A stretch of 64,000 nucleotides of DNA from UBA7236 sp044227505 (lineage in GTDB: Bacteria > Bacteroidota > Bacteroidia > Chitinophagales > BACL12). The translations under genes were made by a program, and so were the position numbers. Shown one piece after another: positions 16,148-25,594 of the stretch. The stretch spans positions 1 to 64,000 of the forward strand of contig JBGAWP010000011.1 in assembly GCA_044227505.1 (NCBI GenBank). Direction: 5' to 3'. The notes under the pieces are model-generated. The model made no database searches. It was not told where the DNA came from and worked only from the letters and a program-made list of their open reading frames with translations. How positions within the stretch are numbered: the first letter of the stretch is position 1; each line of letters opens with the position of its first letter.

Positions 16148-18454
16148 TCAATGTTGAATTACAAATTTGTTAGTTGAAATACCATCTGAAGTTTTTATAC
16201 TGCAGAAATAAATTCCAGATAAAAATTCTTCGGTATTAAATTCTAATTGATGTTTGCCTGCATCCAAAATTTCATTTTCTTTCCAAATTGTTATTTCTCT
16301 TCCTGAAATATCGAATACAGAAATATCAACAGCAGAAATTGAATTCAGATCAAATTCAATTTTAATTTCTGTATTTGCAGGATTCGGATAAATATTAATG
16401 GATGATAATTCTTCTGCTTCAACATCAGAAATTGTTTCAGAAACTGTTCTCAGATCATCAGGATTATAATCACTTACTTCACATTCATCTATTAATGCTA
16501 CAAATGTGCAACCTGATTTCGCTTCAAATCCGGGATTAAGATTTACATAGTATCCTGATTCTAAAGTTACCGTTGCAGTGGAATTAACAGTAGTTACGCA
16601 ATCGGCAATAAAACCACCGAAGAAAAGTGTCGAATTTTCAATTCCATAGGTTGCATCAATATACCCTGATAAAATATAAGTTCCACACATTTGCGCGAGA
16701 TCATATGCAGTATAATAAGTTACACCAACTGCCTGAAATGCCTGTCCCACAGAAATTACCTCTTGCGAACAACTTCCAAAAAGATCTATTGCAGATTGTA
16801 TCCACGCATTTCTCGCAATTAAATATCCATCATCAGAATTTAAATAATTCATCATTGCATGCCAGGCAATATCACGTGCATGATCGTATCCAATTCCATC
16901 CACTTTATATTCAACACCATGATCGTTCACACCCTCACCACCCTCGCTTAATAAATAAAACATATGATTTTGAACGCCGCTATTCGTGTGCACTCCTCCA
17001 TTATCATCACCATCTAAACTTGCCCAATAATCCCCGAAATAAGTATCCGGATCACCGGTAGAATTTGGGTCTGAAAATGACCTGAGTGTGCCTCTGTCTT
17101 CAGCCATTAACCAACTTAATGTTCCACCTTCTACATAATATTCCACCATTTCTCCAAAAATATCAGCAAACGATTCATTTAATGCACCACTTTCTTCCGA
17201 ATAATCCAATGCATCAAAATGTGCGTATTCAATTACGCCATGGGTATATTCGTGACCAACAATATCAAGTGTATTATAATCATCGGTAGAACCCGCTTCA
17301 CAATCGTTTCCACTTCCGAAACTCAAATTATCTAAAATATTGGTATAATTTGCATTTGTGCAATATGGATCATCAAAATCATCAAAATAGGTTTTATTAT
17401 TAAAACAATCTATTAATCCTGAGCTACCGTCAAAGCTGTAATGCCCATGCATATTTACATAATAGGTATAGGCTCTTTTTACCGACCATAAAGTAGTGAG
17501 TACCATTTGATTATTTCCTGAAACCCATGTATCCCAATCATTATCACTATCGCATATCAACCAATCATCCCCGTAATAAAAGGTGCCATAGGTTCCCGAA
17601 TAATAACTTCTTATTTCAGTGGATGGATTACAATCGTCAATGGAAAAATAATCAGTACTTTCATCTGCACCGCTGCCGCAATCTTCCGTTCTGTAATCTG
17701 TATTTACCGTTTGATCACCATTAAAAGAAGTTCCTATCGTTGTTGGATTGCATGTTACATCAAGACTTTTTGTTCGTATAATTTCACCACTGTGTGCATC
17801 CACATAAACATATTCTGCAATATAGGGAAGAATTGCAAAAACATACATGCGATACGCCAATACATAATTATCTGCTTTCATCTCTCCTTTCGCATTTTTT
17901 TTCACGATCAATAATTCCGGAGTCGGATAAAGCGTTGCATTCACATCTTTCTTTTTTGTTTTGAAAGCGTTTTCTTTTTCCGCATCCTGCCACATATATT
18001 TTTCTGCAGGAAAATTAGCCAATGCAATTTCAATGGCGCGTTGGGAAGTAATATCCGGACTAATATTTATTTGCAGATCGTTTACAAAATAACCATTTGC
18101 AAGATGAATTTTTCCATTTCTTTCGTGTGTGATATGTTCAATACCCTCCACGCGAATTCCTTTATAAAATTGCGCGTACTTGTAATGTTTATTTCCTGCA
18201 GCATCTGTATTTGTTTTAAGCAAACGCATTTCATCCTCTGCTTTCAAGCCGAACATATCCGGTTGTTGTTTAAATATGGCATCTGCTGTGTATGGTGCGT
18301 CCTTTCTGAATTGTATCCAACCCGGAGTGCTTTCCGGATGAAGATACAGGCTGAATTTTTTATTCTGCAGATCTTCTCTGGAAATATTTTGTGCTTTTGT
18401 TGATGATATAATACAGACCAACAAAAAACATCCTGTTATCATTAACTTTTTCAT
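16148..18454 (-). CDS. Secreted M4 (thermolysin-like) metallopeptidase, T9SS cargo
   Basis: A zinc endopeptidase exported to the outside. A 22-residue signal peptide (MKKLMITGCFLLVCIISS...) supports the start at 18454; a longer frame starts at 18481. Next come FTP and PepSY-like propeptide domains (to about residue 230). The catalytic domain has HEYTH (near residue 400), ESGALNESFADIFGE providing the third zinc ligand Glu, and GGVHTNSGVQN with the substrate-binding Asn. The M4 C-terminal domain includes AWIQSAIDLFG. A C-terminal segment contains an anchor-like Cys-rich stretch and then a type A T9SS domain (IYPNPANTEIKIEF). It probably degrades extracellular protein. The upstream tail-fibre-like gene ends 28 nt before it. 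Confidence 0.92.
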   Translation of the reverse strand: MKKLMITGCFLLVCIISSTKAQNISREDLQNKKFSLYLHPESTPGWIQFRKDAPYTADAIFKQQPDMFGLKAEDEMRLLKTNTDAAGNKHYKYAQFYKGIRVEGIEHITHERNGKIHLANGYFVNDLQINISPDITSQRAIEIALANFPAEKYMWQDAEKENAFKTKKKDVNATLYPTPELLIVKKNAKGEMKADNYVLAYRMYVFAILPYIAEYVYVDAHSGEIIRTKSLDVTCNPTTIGTSFNGDQTVNTDYRTEDCGSGADESTDYFSIDDCNPSTEIRSYYSGTYGTFYYGDDWLICDSDNDWDTWVSGNNQMVLTTLWSVKRAYTYYVNMHGHYSFDGSSGLIDCFNNKTYFDDFDDPYCTNANYTNILDNLSFGSGNDCEAGSTDDYNTLDIVGHEYTHGVIEYAHFDALDYSEESGALNESFADIFGEMVEYYVEGGTLSWLMAEDRGTLRSFSDPNSTGDPDTYFGDYWASLDGDDNGGVHTNSGVQNHMFYLLSEGGEGVNDHGVEYKVDGIGYDHARDIAWHAMMNYLNSDDGYLIARNAWIQSAIDLFGSCSQEVISVGQAFQAVGVTYYTAYDLAQMCGTYILSGYIDATYGIENSTLFFGGFIADCVTTVNSTATVTLESGYYVNLNPGFEAKSGCTFVALIDECEVSDYNPDDLRTVSETISDVEAEELSSINIYPNPANTEIKIEFDLNSISAVDISVFDISGREITIWKENEILDAGKHQLEFNTEEFLSGIYFCSIKTSDGISTNKFVIQH

Positions 18455-18482
18455 AAGATAAAGTTTTAAGAATGAAATCAAT

Positions 18483-19982
18483 TTATTGCTGATCTTTTAA
18501 TTGGTCGATTTGTTTTTGCAATTCGATGATATACAAAGTGAGTTCTTCAATTTTCTCCATCATATTTGCCTGCATTTCGCCAACTTCAAATCCATTTGTT
18601 TCTACTTCTTTTGCAGAAGGAATTCCGGGTAAATGATTATTTAATTTTATAGATGCTTCTAATTCATATAATGAAGGCAATTTATAATCATCCGCAAAAA
18701 CATAATCAGGCCAGCTTTCACTCATTTGTACTTTTAATTCTTCACACATGATCTTACCATCAACACTAAATAAATATCCGGTGGCAGGTACTGACGCTCC
18801 AATCATAACATTTCCGCTTGAATAACACATGCTGATATTGCCACCGTCGTTATTTAAATAAAGTGTAGATGCAGCACCATTATTTCTCGCCATTATCTCA
18901 TTGTTATCCAATACAAGATTTGTAGCAGTGGTTAAACCATTTGTAATAAATCCACCAGATGCCAAACCGGCGTCGGTTCCTCCATCAATTTGTAATCTTG
19001 TTGCAGCTGATGTAATTCCCAACCCTAAATTTCCACTGAAATATCCTTTTCCGTCAAAATATCCTGCCCATCCTGAACCTGCAGTTACAGCGCCATAAAC
19101 ACCGTAAGAAGTACCTGCTGTTGTGGAGGCAGTACCGTAAACACCATAAGTATCACCGGTAGCTCCGAAACCAAGTCCGTAAATACCATAACCGGTTTGA
19201 TCGCCGTTCGATGCTGTTCCTTTAACGCCGGTTTGGCCCCCACCAGCTTGTAAACCCGTTCCATAACCGAATGTGTAAGTGTTGCCTATCAGTACAAGAG
19301 GAAAATTAGTAGTTCCAGTTCCTGTCCATGCTTTCGAAATATTCATTAAAGTGGAAGTACCTGTGGTGCGCACATCTACTTTATAAGAGGGTGATGTTGT
19401 TCCGATACCAATTGATCCTGCACTTTCGTAAATGGAGGAATTTCCAAGTGTGGTTGTGCCGGTAAATTTTGGTAAATAATTAGTGGTTCCGCTACCTCCA
19501 ACTCCACCACCGGCTCCACCGGCAGCTGTTGTCATGGATGTTCCGTCAGAAAAACGGAGTGTATTGATATAACCTTCATCCCATCGGAAAGTACTGCTTC
19601 CAAGATCAAGTGTTCCTGTTGCATTTGGAATTAGTGACTGATTAATTGCTGTAGAAACCAAATTTGATAAACTGGTATTTGCTCCTTTGCTTGATACGGG
19701 GGTCCAGGCTGCACCGGTATAATAATAAAATCCGGGTGTGGAGTTTGTTTGGAATATCAAAAGTCCGGTTGCGGGCGATACAATAGCATCCCTTTGCACT
19801 TTTGTCATTCTTGGTGCAAGTAATCCCTGGGTTGTTGAAACTACATCAATAGCAGCGGATGCATTTGGTGTAAGGGTACCCACTCCCACACTTCCTGAAG
19901 TAGGAAATGTATTTGTTTGTGCTTTCAGTTGAACAGAAATACAGAAGAGTATTGCCGTTAGTAGATAGATTCGATTTCTCAT
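18483..19982 (-). CDS. Secreted tail-fibre-like protein with C-terminal coiled coil
   Basis: A 499-residue protein with a signal peptide (MRNRIYLLTAILFCISVQLKAQ). The body is rich in Gly, Thr and Ser and has phage-tail-fibre or YadA-head-like phrases: SVGVGTLTPNASAAIDV, GLLAPRMTKVQRDAI, IGIGTTSPSYKVDV and repeated YGVYG motifs. The end has a conserved ELEASIKLNNHLPGIPSAKEV segment followed by a heptad-rich helix (MMEKIEELTLYIIELQKQID) that probably trimerises. The family is common in Bacteroidota and usually called hypothetical or tail-fibre domain protein; a surface adhesin or sheath role is inference. No YPNP sorting domain is present. It sits directly upstream of the M4 peptidase gene. Confidence 0.75.
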   Translation of the reverse strand: MRNRIYLLTAILFCISVQLKAQTNTFPTSGSVGVGTLTPNASAAIDVVSTTQGLLAPRMTKVQRDAIVSPATGLLIFQTNSTPGFYYYTGAAWTPVSSKGANTSLSNLVSTAINQSLIPNATGTLDLGSSTFRWDEGYINTLRFSDGTSMTTAAGGAGGGVGGSGTTNYLPKFTGTTTLGNSSIYESAGSIGIGTTSPSYKVDVRTTGTSTLMNISKAWTGTGTTNFPLVLIGNTYTFGYGTGLQAGGGQTGVKGTASNGDQTGYGIYGLGFGATGDTYGVYGTASTTAGTSYGVYGAVTAGSGWAGYFDGKGYFSGNLGLGITSAATRLQIDGGTDAGLASGGFITNGLTTATNLVLDNNEIMARNNGAASTLYLNNDGGNISMCYSSGNVMIGASVPATGYLFSVDGKIMCEELKVQMSESWPDYVFADDYKLPSLYELEASIKLNNHLPGIPSAKEVETNGFEVGEMQANMMEKIEELTLYIIELQKQIDQLKDQQ

Positions 19983-20095
19983 AATATTAATTTTTTTAGG
20001 TTTAAATAATACAGCAAAAAAACAGAGAAATGCAGGCGAATGAAAAGAGAAATTTTTTGAGTTGTATCTTCCGGTTTACAGCGTGGCAAAATGTA

Positions 20096-20135
20096 AAAAA
20101 AAATTATGTAACCATTCAGTTACATAATTTTTTAT
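20096..20135. terminator. Bidirectional terminator hairpin
   Basis: A perfect 12-bp stem (AAATTATGTAAC with GTTACATAATTT) around a 6-nt loop, with A residues before and T residues after. It can terminate in either direction; the SBBP gene ends about 60 nt away on the minus strand. Confidence 0.8.
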
Positions 20136-20194
20136 GACTCATGACAGCCTGTTTATAGGGGTTTTAGTTCAAAGGCAGGAAAAATTGTCAGGAC

Positions 20195-21931
20195 TTACAT
20201 TTTTTCAAATTGGTAAAAAGCATTCAGAATCCTTACAAAGTAAAGTCCGGCAGGTAGGGAAGAAATATTCAAATTGGAAACACCCTTTGTTTGCAAAATA
20301 CATCTACCATCTAAAGTAAAAATTTGAATTTCTGAGGAGAAAAAATCCGGATTGTCGTTTTGAAAATGCAAAATATTTGTTGCGGGATTTGGATAGATAT
20401 TAATTCTAGTCTTATCAGCTTCCAAAACAGCGACACTGGGTATATAAATTACAGAATCGTATTTCGTTAAAAAAACATCGTAACCACCCATGGATTGCAC
20501 TTCAAAATCATTTTCCGTACAATCAAAATCAGATGTTTCGGTAAATGTTCCGGTTATATAAATATTATCATTATTGTCATATTCCATATTGAATATCCGT
20601 GTTTCGTTAAATATATTTCCTTTTATCTGGGAGGCATTGAGATAATTTCCATTTTGATCATAAAAAGCCAGAAAACCATCCTGTGCATCAGTAAGATCCT
20701 CCAAAATTGCAACGCCAACACCGGGATCAAAATCCACCATTCTATAAAAATCGCCGGAAACACAAATTATTCCTTCGGAATCGAGTTTAATATTTCGTGC
20801 ATAATCATATCCTTCACCACCCATCGTTTTTGCCCAAATTAATTCCCCTGTATTTGTGTATTTAGCAAAAAACATGTCGTCGGAAGCATCCTCCAGTTCC
20901 GGTTCCAGAAAATATTCCGCTGCAGATGGATCCATGTCAATTTGTTCGCGATACCATCCTGTGAGATATAAATTATTATCCGCATCGGTTGTCAGGGCAT
21001 GGCATTGAATTGTTCCCTCCTCACCTGCTTCAATATCTTTTGCCCATATCAATTCCATATCAGCATTATATTTTCCAAAAAAAACATTATCATTAGCAAC
21101 ACCGGATAATATTAATTCTCCGCCATCGGGATCTGCATCTAATTCGGCGCCATACATTCCCGCCACAAAAATATTTCCATCAGCATCTTCTTTTACAAAA
21201 TCTCCATGATCGAAATTATCGGCAACTGGTGTGGCATTTAATTGTTTTGCAAAAATAAATTCACCGGTTTCTGAATATTTTGCAAAAAACAATTCCCCAA
21301 AAAAGTTTTCAGCAGTGAGATTGAATTCCGCTCCCGAGGGATCAAAATCAACTTCATCGCTGAAATTTCCAATTAGAAGAATATTATTATCGGCATCACT
21401 CAAAATGTATTTGCCTTCACTGTAATAATTTCCTCCCACAGCAAAAGCAGACATATAATTTCCTTCTGTATCATATTTTGCAACAAAAATAGAAACTGCG
21501 GCACCCACGGCGGATACATTATGTGTTGTTGGTGACGGATCAAAATCAACGGTTGAATACACCCATCCGGTACACAAAATATTTCCCTCTTCATCAAAAT
21601 TCAGTGCAGATCCCTGTGCTTGTCCGGAGCCACTTCCTATTGGAACAACCCAAATAAAATCACCGGAAGGGCTGTATTTGGCAATAAATGCAGATGTGCG
21701 ATCCTCACCAAAAGTATAAATTGCTTCATCCACACCGGGATCAAAATCAATTGAGTCGTCGAAATATCCTGTTATATACACAAAGTTTTCTTCATCTATA
21801 ATTATGTCGTATGCTATCTCCGAAAAAGAAGAATTGGACCCCTCCAAATGATTTACCCAATCAAGAATAGCTTGCGATGAAAGAACATTTACCATTAATG
21901 TAAAAAAGGCAGTGAGGATTACATTTTTCAT
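20195..21931 (-). CDS. SBBP-repeat beta-propeller protein, T9SS cargo
   Basis: A 578-residue secreted protein with a signal peptide (MKNVILTAFFTLMVNVLSSQ). The body is built from about eight repeats of roughly 55 residues, each with the phrase FDPG/FDPS followed by FxAKYxxxGxFIWAK and G-x-D-x-D-NxxxxGxF, as in SBBP (beta-propeller) repeats. The last 70 residues are a type A T9SS domain (IYPNPATNILHF), ending in QFEKM and somewhat short. The ligand is unknown. No operon partner is apparent; the convergent or downstream gene has its own leader. A 21-bp palindrome lies 32 nt upstream of the start. Confidence 0.82.
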   Translation of the reverse strand: MKNVILTAFFTLMVNVLSSQAILDWVNHLEGSNSSFSEIAYDIIIDEENFVYITGYFDDSIDFDPGVDEAIYTFGEDRTSAFIAKYSPSGDFIWVVPIGSGSGQAQGSALNFDEEGNILCTGWVYSTVDFDPSPTTHNVSAVGAAVSIFVAKYDTEGNYMSAFAVGGNYYSEGKYILSDADNNILLIGNFSDEVDFDPSGAEFNLTAENFFGELFFAKYSETGEFIFAKQLNATPVADNFDHGDFVKEDADGNIFVAGMYGAELDADPDGGELILSGVANDNVFFGKYNADMELIWAKDIEAGEEGTIQCHALTTDADNNLYLTGWYREQIDMDPSAAEYFLEPELEDASDDMFFAKYTNTGELIWAKTMGGEGYDYARNIKLDSEGIICVSGDFYRMVDFDPGVGVAILEDLTDAQDGFLAFYDQNGNYLNASQIKGNIFNETRIFNMEYDNNDNIYITGTFTETSDFDCTENDFEVQSMGGYDVFLTKYDSVIYIPSVAVLEADKTRINIYPNPATNILHFQNDNPDFFSSEIQIFTLDGRCILQTKGVSNLNISSLPAGLYFVRILNAFYQFEKM

Positions 21932-21962
21932 TTTAAAAATTTTATGTTTTTGATATTTTGAA

Positions 21963-21983
21963 TTAGTGTATTTTATACACTAA
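21963..21983. promoter_or_regulatory. Perfect palindrome upstream of the SBBP gene
   Basis: TTAGTGTAT-TTT-ATACACTAA has 9-bp arms and a 3-nt centre. It lies 32 nt upstream of the SBBP gene's ATG and 25 nt after the stop of the next gene. It has no T tract on the relevant strand, so an operator or 5'-UTR hairpin fits better than a terminator. Confidence 0.4.
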
Positions 21984-22007
21984 CTATTTTATGTTCATAA
22001 ATAATTG

Positions 22008-23636
22008 CTATTTATTTATACATATTTTATCAGAATAATTTTTTGATTGTAAAAGATACATTCCCGCTCCGAGTTCCGAAATGTTTAGCGTTTGAACAGC
22101 AGATATTAGTTTGGCTTGAAAAACAATCTGGCCCATTGCATTTATTATAAATATATTCTCCTCTTCAGAAAAACTATTGGATTTGATTGTGATATAATTA
22201 TTAGCGGGATTAGGGTAAATAAACCTGTCTGACGGAATTATTGTTTCCTCCAATCCCACTTCAAATTCCGTTTCCAATTTCCAGATCTCTGCTCCCACTG
22301 CATCTACATTGCCATTTAAAATTGCCATTCCATTATAGGTGATCATGGAATAAGGATAACGCAACTCGTCGCATTCCAAAAGCTGAAAGGTGCCGTCAAC
22401 AGTGCCATTGCTCTGAAAAACGGTTGTGCAGCCATTATCATCATCATAACCGCTATACACAATATTATTTCCATTGATAACCGTTGCAAAATTGGCCTCA
22501 AAGGAACCGGAAGCGAATTCAGATAAAAATTTAGTTCCTGCATTTGTGCCATTGGTTACCCATAAACCATCATCATTGTCCGCATTATCTGCAGCAAAAA
22601 ATATTTTATTTTCTGAAGGAAGAAACGCGTAATTTCCGGGAGTGAATTCTTCTCCATTTTCATCCAATAATTTTTGAGTGCCTGCAACAGTTCCATCACT
22701 GGTAAAAAGAAATTCGTCATCACCATTATCAGCCATAAAAAACAATTGATCATTTAAAATAAAAAATTGATGTGGTTCCGAACCATCACCTTCATCCTCA
22801 TTTACATTCATAAATAATTCCGTTCCGCCGGGAGTTCCATCAGTGCGCCATAATTCCTGATCATAAGGATCTCCATCACCACCGGCAAAATAAATATGAT
22901 CTTCAAATTGTATGAACATATTCTTATACTCCTTTGCAATAACCCACATTTGTTTCAACAGAACGGTTCCTGCCTCAGTGCCATCGCTCTTCCACAATTC
23001 AGATAAGCCGTCTGCATTTTTGCATCGGAAATAAATGGCATTATCAATTGCTGTAATAAATTCAGGAACGCTGCTTGAACCAATTGCCAGATCTTTGACA
23101 AGATATGTTCCGGCCTCTGTTCCATCGCTGCGCCAGAGCTCTATATTGTTGCCTCCTCCATCGGCTGCGAAATATAAAATATCGTTCATTTCAGTGAAAT
23201 ATTGCGCCGACATAAATATCGAATTTGAACAATCGCCTAAACCCGGATTTATGTCTTTTACCATATAAGTTCCTGCTTCGGTACCGTCGCTGCGCCATAT
23301 CTCTGCTCCATAAACATTATCAGAAGCTCTGAAATATAAAATGTTGTTCATCACAATATGTTCGGGGCCACAACCATACACCGATTGACACATTGAATTG
23401 GCGCCGGTTCCAATATTTTTAACCATCCAGGTTCCGGCTTCTGTTGCGTCTGTCCTCCATAATTCAATGCCATTTGAACCGTCATTTGCAGTGAAATAAA
23501 TGATATCACCCATTTCAACAAATAAACCGGGGTCGCTGTGCGCTTCACCCGGGTTAATGTCCTTAATCAATTCCAGTGTGTATTGGGCGTGCAACCTTGT
23601 AGTAACACAAAGTGCGATGAATATTATTTTTTTCAT
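22008..23636 (-). CDS. ELWxxDGT-repeat secreted protein, T9SS cargo
   Basis: A 542-residue protein starting at the ATG at 23636, giving a signal peptide MKKIIFIALCVTTRLHAQ. The longer open frame to 23864 is translated repeat sequence and is rejected. It contains about eight repeats of roughly 50 residues with the signature ELWRTDGTEAGTxxVKDI, known as the ELWxxDGT repeat and predicted to form a beta-propeller. The C-terminal 75 residues form a type A T9SS domain (RFIYPNPANNYITIKS). The function is unknown. It lies directly upstream of the SBBP gene on the same strand (76 nt); both encode secreted propellers and could share regulation. Confidence 0.83.
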   Translation of the reverse strand: MKKIIFIALCVTTRLHAQYTLELIKDINPGEAHSDPGLFVEMGDIIYFTANDGSNGIELWRTDATEAGTWMVKNIGTGANSMCQSVYGCGPEHIVMNNILYFRASDNVYGAEIWRSDGTEAGTYMVKDINPGLGDCSNSIFMSAQYFTEMNDILYFAADGGGNNIELWRSDGTEAGTYLVKDLAIGSSSVPEFITAIDNAIYFRCKNADGLSELWKSDGTEAGTVLLKQMWVIAKEYKNMFIQFEDHIYFAGGDGDPYDQELWRTDGTPGGTELFMNVNEDEGDGSEPHQFFILNDQLFFMADNGDDEFLFTSDGTVAGTQKLLDENGEEFTPGNYAFLPSENKIFFAADNADNDDGLWVTNGTNAGTKFLSEFASGSFEANFATVINGNNIVYSGYDDDNGCTTVFQSNGTVDGTFQLLECDELRYPYSMITYNGMAILNGNVDAVGAEIWKLETEFEVGLEETIIPSDRFIYPNPANNYITIKSNSFSEEENIFIINAMGQIVFQAKLISAVQTLNISELGAGMYLLQSKNYSDKICINK

Positions 23637-23739
23637 ATAAAAGGTTTGAAATTTTATACAGCAAATTGACTGTATTTTATTGAGTTTAGCAAGGAGAAAA
23701 AAGGGAGATTGTAGCGATGGGTTGAAGATTTGAGGTGTT

Positions 23740-23870
23740 AAAGATTCGAAGGGAGAAGATTCGAAGAGTTGAACCCGCCTGCTGACTGCGTCGGGCAGGG
23801 GTGAAGGTTCTAAGGGTCTAAGGAAGGAAGGTGTTGCAAGGTTGAAAAAGGAGGTTCCAAGCACTAATAT
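23740..23870. repeat. GATTCGAA-type array with inserted palindrome
   Basis: GATTCGAA and GGGAGAA units like those at 15829-15930. They are interrupted by a CCCGCCTGCTGACTGCGTCG-type element (about 23775-23802) related to the CCTGCCTG palindrome family, then continue as GGTTCTAAGG units. Confidence 0.65.
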
Positions 23871-23935
23871 GCCGTTAGTGACCCTCCTAAGCGAGATCTC
23901 ATGATGTATTATTTTTTAAACTCCACCGTTTGTTT

Positions 23936-24040
23936 TCCTATGTCATATGTCCTATGTCATATGTCCTATGTCATATGTCCTATGTCATATGTCATATGTC
24001 CTATGTCATATGTCCTATGTCATACGTCCTATGTCCTATG
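23936..24040. repeat. Heptamer array TCCTATG/TCATATG, 15 units
   Basis: Fifteen 7-bp units in perfect register over 105 bp, alternating mostly TCCTATG and TCATATG, with one TCATACG. It fills most of the space between divergent genes (starts at 23636 and 24110). Small ORFs here are translated repeat and not genes. Confidence 0.95.
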
Positions 24041-24109
24041 TCGCGCGCCTCGCGCCTCAATCAAATTATAATTTTTTCTATCTTTCACCAAAACACCTTA
24101 CATTCGTAA

Positions 24110-25531
24110 ATGCAAAATACGCAGTTGCAGGAAGTATTACAGAAGTTGACGAAAAAGGATCTTAAAACCTTTACGGATTATTTGCATTCGCCTTATTTAA
24201 ATAAAAAGGCGACACTCGTTCAGTTTTGGGAGGCGATAAAACCATTTGCCCCTGAATTTGAAATTAAGGATGATCAAAAGGAAAATATCTGCAAAATGGT
24301 TTCGGGTAAACCATATAACGATGCCTATTATCGGAATTTATGTTCGGACATGCTTGAGATAACCTTAAATTTTTTAGCCGAAGAAGAATTTCATAGATCG
24401 GATGTGGATCAATTGCAATACAAAAACGAGGTATTGTTGGAAAATAAGTTATTTTCTTTAATGGAAAAGAATATTAAAAATCTGTTCCAAGCGATTAATA
24501 AGTCTGATTTATCTTACACACAGAAATTAAATCAACTAATAAAACTGGATGATTATATATTCAGGTTAGGTATAAGAAGAAACCGGAGTAAACATGAGAA
24601 TATCGCTAAATTAATGGGCAATGAGGAGGCACGGAAAAGAATTATAGATTATGCATTAGGGAAATTATTTCTGCATATTTTTAATGATTACCGCGCTTGT
24701 GAAATATTAAAAAAGCCATTTAATTATGAAACAGCAAGACATTATTTCGCAATTTATGAAAACAGGTTAGGCAATGAGGACAAATATGTAACGGCGCAAT
24801 ATTTAACTGCTAAACTTATTATAGAAAAAGAGGAAAGGTATTATCATGAGTTGAAGCAAATGCTCATAATTGACAGGGTTATACCACCTACGATAGAACT
24901 TACTAACCTATTGGTTGCCATACTCGATTTTTTAGCCAAAAAAGTGGAATCCGGTGAAACAGGCTGGAATATTGAAATGTTTGAAATTTACGACCTCCGC
25001 ATTAAAAATAATTTGTGGAACCTGCATGCAGATTTTGCATATACTTCCTTACTTAATATTGTACAAAATTCATTAATGTTAGGCAAAATAGAATATGCAG
25101 AACAAATAGTTCAAAAATTTGAATCACAGATCTCAAAAAATATACGAGACCACGTTAGAAATTTATGTTATGCATGGATCAGTTTTTATAAAGGCGATCT
25201 AACAGCAGCGCATAATTATTTATTACCTATTGAAACAGAAAATATTGTAATTAAATATAGTTTGCGCAACCTGCAGGTTATGATCTATTTCCAAAATGGT
25301 GAATATCAGACGCTCACCTCCTATCTCGACAGCTTCAAACATTTCATCAATTATAATTCTGAACCACTTGGAGAAAATGTAAAACAGTCAGGGATCACTC
25401 TTTGTAATTTTTTAAATTTACTTGTTAAATTAAAACTCGATCCCGATCAAAAAAATGCGGACAAACTCAAAAAGGAAATTGGTGAAAGTAAATTTTTAAT
25501 GAAAACATGGATACTTCAACACCTGGAATGA
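24110..25531 (+). CDS. Conserved helical protein of unknown function
   Basis: A 473-residue protein with no signal peptide or membrane segment, predominantly helical with an N-terminal KKDLKTFTDYLHSPYLNKK motif. I recall similar proteins of about 450-550 residues, starting with a phrase like F-K-YL-SP-FN-K, as multi-copy hypothetical families in Saprospiria and related Bacteroidota; no function is known. The later half, with pairs of amphipathic helices, could be TPR-like (NLCYAWISFYKGDLTAAHNYL). It starts with an ATG 70 nt after the TCCTATG array. The secreted-protein gene follows 63 nt later with its own -7 element. Confidence 0.6.
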   Translation: MQNTQLQEVLQKLTKKDLKTFTDYLHSPYLNKKATLVQFWEAIKPFAPEFEIKDDQKENICKMVSGKPYNDAYYRNLCSDMLEITLNFLAEEEFHRSDVDQLQYKNEVLLENKLFSLMEKNIKNLFQAINKSDLSYTQKLNQLIKLDDYIFRLGIRRNRSKHENIAKLMGNEEARKRIIDYALGKLFLHIFNDYRACEILKKPFNYETARHYFAIYENRLGNEDKYVTAQYLTAKLIIEKEERYYHELKQMLIIDRVIPPTIELTNLLVAILDFLAKKVESGETGWNIEMFEIYDLRIKNNLWNLHADFAYTSLLNIVQNSLMLGKIEYAEQIVQKFESQISKNIRDHVRNLCYAWISFYKGDLTAAHNYLLPIETENIVIKYSLRNLQVMIYFQNGEYQTLTSYLDSFKHFINYNSEPLGENVKQSGITLCNFLNLLVKLKLDPDQKNADKLKKEIGESKFLMKTWILQHLE

Positions 25532-25572
25532 TAAACTCACTTGGTAATATTTCCTTAATTCCAGAAAAATCT

Positions 25573-25580
25573 TAAATTTG
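25573..25580 (+). promoter_or_regulatory. -7 element upstream of the 25595 gene
   Basis: TAAATTTG matches TAnnTTTG and lies 14 nt before the ATG. No clear -33 TTG at the standard spacing, so confidence is moderate. Confidence 0.4.
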
Positions 25581-25594
25581 CGTAGCATACACAC

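Noticed and set aside
16627..18403. Several plus-strand ORFs opposite the M4 peptidase gene
   Set aside because: All are antisense shadows of the peptidase reading frame, with His/Asn/Tyr-rich composition expected from that.
23637..23864. N-terminal extension of the ELWxxDGT protein
   Set aside because: The frame is open to 23864, but the extra 76 residues are translated repeat. A clear signal peptide starts at 23636.
23947..24165. 72-codon ORF on the plus strand
   Set aside because: It is the translation of TCCTATG/TCATATG heptamers (MSYVICPMSYVLC...) and overlaps the start of the 24110 gene in another frame.
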